34,913 nt of DNA from Lysobacteraceae bacterium (GTDB lineage: Bacteria; Pseudomonadota; Gammaproteobacteria; Xanthomonadales; Rhodanobacteraceae), in contig JAGWPB010000030.1 of the NCBI GenBank assembly GCA_028870665.1, positions 1 to 34,913 on the forward strand, written 5' to 3'. Below, piece by piece: positions 32,961 through 34,913 of this stretch. The notes beneath the pieces are model-generated. The model worked only from the letters and a program-made list of their open reading frames with translations. It was not told the origin of the DNA and made no database searches. The position numbers and the translations under genes are program-made. Each line of letters opens with the position of its first letter. Position 1 is the first letter of the stretch.

Positions 32961-34448
32961 TCACTGATCTGGGTCAGACGCGGTGCCGAACGTCTGCGTC
33001 CACAACGCATCGACGCGGCGTTCGACGGCGGGATCGGACCGGATCGGCCGGCCCCAGGTGCGCGTGGTCTCGCCCGGCCACTTGCTGGTGGCGTCGATGC
33101 CGAGCTTGCCGCCGAGGTGGGGCTGCGGGCTGGCGAAGTCGAGGTAGTCCACCGGCGTGTTTTCGGTGATCAGGCAGTCGCGTGCCGGATCCACCCGCGT
33201 CGACAGCGCCCACAGCACGTCGTCCCAGTTGCGTACATCGATGTCGTCGTCGGTGATGATCACGAACTTGGTGTAGGTGAACTGGCGCAGGTACGACCAG
33301 ACCGCGAACATCATGCGCCGCGCGTGGCCCGGATAGCGCTTGCGGATGCTGACCACGGCGAGGCGATAGGAGCACGCCGCCGCGGGCAGGTAGAAATCGA
33401 CGACCTCGGGAAAGATCCGGCGCAGGATCGGCACGAACAGGTCGTTCAGCGCCATCGCCAGCATCGATGGCTCGTCGTGCGGCGAGCGCCCCATCCAGCT
33501 GCCCTGGTAGATCGCGTCCTCGCGCCGGCAGATGCGCTCGATGGTGAACACCGGAAAGCGGTCGACCGCGTTGTAGTAGCCGGTGTGATCGCCGAACGGC
33601 CCCTCCAGCGCGCTGTCACCGGGCTGGATGTGGCCCTCGAGCACGATCTCGGCGCCGGCCGGCAGGTCCAGCCCGGTCAGACGGCTGCGCAGCACGTGCC
33701 CGCGCGCGCCGCGCAGCAGGCCCGCGAACTCGAATTCCGAGAGGGTGTCCGGCAGCGGCGCCACCGCCGCCAGCGTGGTCGCCGGGTCGGCGCCGATCGC
33801 GACCGCCAGCGGGAATGGTTCGCGCGGATGCAGCTCGCACCACTCGGCGTAGTCCTGGGCACCGCCGCGATGCGCCAGCCAGCGCATGATCACGCGGTTG
33901 CGGCCGATTACCTGCATGCGGTAAATGCCGATGTTCTGGCGGTCCAGCCGCTGGCTGCGCGTGATCACCAGACCCAGCGTGACCAGCGGGCCGGCGTCCT
34001 CGGGCCAGCAGGTCTGGATCGGCAGCTCGCCGAGATCGACCTCCTCGCCCTGCCGGCAGTCGGCGAGGAACGCTGCCGTGGTGACCGTGCGCGGTGCCAC
34101 CAGCGCCAGCTGGCCGTAGGCGGGCAGGGCCGACACGGCTTCGCGCAGCGAGCCCGGCCAGCGCGGCTCCTTGAGCGCGGCGAGCAGTTCGCCCAGTTCG
34201 CGCATCGTGGCCACCGGACGGCGCCCCAGCGCCAGCTGGATGCGCTCGGCGCTGCCGAACACATTGCCGAGAAAGCGGTGCCTGCTCGCGCCGGCGCGTT
34301 CGAACAGCAGGGCGGGGCCGGCGCTGCGCTGCGCGCGCTGGCAAAACGTGGTGATTTCGAGATGCGGGTCCACCGTCGCGCCGACCCGGCGCAGCTCGCC
34401 GCGTGCTTCCAGCGCCTCGATGAACTCGCGCAGATCGTGATAACTCAT
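32961..34448 (-). CDS. ubiD: 4-hydroxy-3-polyprenylbenzoate decarboxylase UbiD
   Basis: The enzyme has 495 residues, close to the 497 of E. coli UbiD. It decarboxylates 4-hydroxy-3-polyprenylbenzoate with prenylated FMN made by UbiX (not in the window). Landmarks are [22 protein letters not shown] at the start and the prFMN-binding middle, with [16 protein letters not shown] and the [11 protein letters not shown] loop with its catalytic acidic residue. [17 protein letters not shown] and [15 protein letters not shown] follow at the end. The start at 34448 is the family start. It lies 57 bases upstream of ubiU on the same strand, so ubiD-ubiU-ubiV may be one transcript with an internal promoter. 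Confidence 0.96.
   Translation of the reverse strand: MSYHDLREFIEALEARGELRRVGATVDPHLEITTFCQRAQRSAGPALLFERAGASRHRFLGNVFGSAERIQLALGRRPVATMRELGELLAALKEPRWPGSLREAVSALPAYGQLALVAPRTVTTAAFLADCRQGEEVDLGELPIQTCWPEDAGPLVTLGLVITRSQRLDRQNIGIYRMQVIGRNRVIMRWLAHRGGAQDYAEWCELHPREPFPLAVAIGADPATTLAAVAPLPDTLSEFEFAGLLRGARGHVLRSRLTGLDLPAGAEIVLEGHIQPGDSALEGPFGDHTGYYNAVDRFPVFTIERICRREDAIYQGSWMGRSPHDEPSMLAMALNDLFVPILRRIFPEVVDFYLPAAACSYRLAVVSIRKRYPGHARRMMFAVWSYLRQFTYTKFVIITDDDIDVRNWDDVLWALSTRVDPARDCLITENTPVDYLDFASPQPHLGGKLGIDATSKWPGETTRTWGRPIRSDPAVERRVDALWTQTFGTASDPDQ
32964..32977 (-). promoter_or_regulatory. FNR-like box in the end of ubiD, before ubiU
   Basis: CTGAT-CTGG-GTCAG is a near-palindrome similar to the FNR consensus with the outer bases changed. 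Its centre is 67 bases before the ubiU ATG. A class II start would be near 32929, with CACGCT at 32941-32936 as a weak -10. As it lies in the ubiD codons, the resemblance could be partly chance. Confidence 0.35.
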
Positions 34449-34503
34449 GCCGGCAACCGCTGCGGATCTCGCGGCATGCTCGCCGGTGCCCGCGGCGGGC
34501 GCC

Positions 34504-34517
34504 CTGTCCCAGATCAA
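34504..34517 (-). promoter_or_regulatory. FNR/Anr-like box before ubiD
   Basis: On the minus strand TTGAT-CTGG-GACAG keeps the left FNR half-site and is nearly the same as the ubiT box. Its centre is 62 bases before the ubiD ATG, and a class II start would lie near 34469 with GAGCAT as a weak -10. The 139-base gap is shared with the divergent E1 gene, which could be affected too. Confidence 0.45.
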
Positions 34518-34587
34518 GCCGGAGCCTGTTGGCGACAACGGCCGGGCGCTATCCTTGCCGGCTCGTCCGCCGCCGCGCCTGCCGCCC

Positions 34588-34913
34588 ATGAACGCGATTG
34601 CCCAGCCGATCTCCGCCCGTCACAAGGGTTTCAACCGCGCCGAGATCGTCGACCGGAACTTCCTCGAGTTGGTGCGCGATTGGCGCGGCGAGCCGCGGCC
34701 TGCGCCACCCCCCGATGCGCCGCTGCGGCCCGGCAGCGCGCTCGATACGAAGGGCTTCCTGGAACTGTTCGAGTCGCAGCTGATCTCGCGGCATCTGGAC
34801 CTGATGGCGCGCGTGCTGCGCGTCAAGAACAAGGTGTTCTACACCATCGGCTCCAGCGGTCACGAGGGCAACGCCATGCTGGCGCGGCTGACGCGGCACA
34901 CCGATCCGGCGTT
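34588..34913 (+). CDS. Thiamine-dependent 2-oxo acid dehydrogenase E1 component, N-terminal part only
   Basis: The frame runs from the ATG at 34588 past the end of the window, so only 108 residues are seen. After about 50 variable residues comes [18 protein letters not shown] and the motif [14 protein letters not shown], which is typical of the alpha part of E1 (branched-chain 2-oxo acid or acetoin/pyruvate dehydrogenases), just before the thiamine-diphosphate-binding region. The 40-residue lead suggests the long, fused alpha-beta type of E1 (about 750 residues), but this cannot be seen here. It is divergent from ubiD. Confidence 0.75.
   Translation, partial: MNAIAQPISARHKGFNRAEIVDRNFLELVRDWRGEPRPAPPPDAPLRPGSALDTKGFLELFESQLISRHLDLMARVLRVKNKVFYTIGSSGHEGNAMLARLTRHTDPA

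Overview
This window is very GC-rich chromosomal DNA with dense, bacterial-style gene packing. Many genes overlap as ATGA, and GTG starts occur. The gene content points to a gammaproteobacterium of the Xanthomonadales (Lysobacterales) type, close to the Rhodanobacter/Dokdonella/Lysobacter group. The pointers are the ndk-rlmN-pilF-rodZ-yfgM-bamB-der block, a MoeB with an N-terminal rhodanese domain, a PsrA-like regulator of fatty-acid oxidation, a TTCCCGG heptamer repeat, and the oxygen-independent ubiquinone genes ubiT, ubiU and ubiV. This taxonomic placement is inference. I see no tRNA, rRNA, IS element, prophage or CRISPR array, so this is mostly core genome.

Layout. 1-2535 (+): the end of a nucleotide-sugar epimerase/dehydratase gene, galU, and an FAD-dependent amine oxidase-like gene, all overlapping. 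2687-3494 (+): two small overlapping membrane-protein genes. 3562-8110 (-): a fatty-acid beta-oxidation operon read as tetR (psrA-like), a FadN-like hydratase/dehydrogenase and a thiolase. A 301-base repeat-rich spacer separates the last two, and the promoter carries palindromic operators. 8320-14883 (+): ndk, rlmN, pilF, a rodZ-like gene, an intrinsic terminator, then yfgM, bamB and der. 14920-17306 (+): moeA and moeB for molybdenum cofactor. 17347-20244 (-): rne, with a long leader. 20584-21540 (+): rluC. 21528-23373 (-): phhB, then a CPBP-like membrane protein. 23467-24078 (+): nfuA. 24103-24826 (-): two small c-type cytochromes. 25076-28082 (+): dapE, nadK and a 5'-nucleotidase. 28186-29814 (+): gcdH and a pilin-like secreted protein. 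29906-34448: an oxygen-independent ubiquinone block, with ubiT on the plus strand facing ubiU-ubiV and ubiD on the minus strand. 34588-end (+): the start of a thiamine-dependent 2-oxo acid dehydrogenase E1 gene.

The most interesting item is ubiT at 29906-30793. Its product has an N-terminal AroQ-type chorismate mutase domain that keeps nearly all catalytic residues. This domain is joined to the UbiT SCP2 lipid-binding domain. Chorismate is the source of the ubiquinone ring, so the fusion would place a chorismate-binding or chorismate-converting module on a ubiquinone biosynthesis factor. The gene has an FNR/Anr-like box centred exactly 41.5 bases before the start site predicted from its -10 element. 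Related boxes lie before ubiU and ubiD. UbiU and UbiV keep all four iron-sulfur cysteines each. Together with the MoCo genes, NfuA and small cytochromes c, this suggests a facultative organism that respires with ubiquinone at low oxygen.
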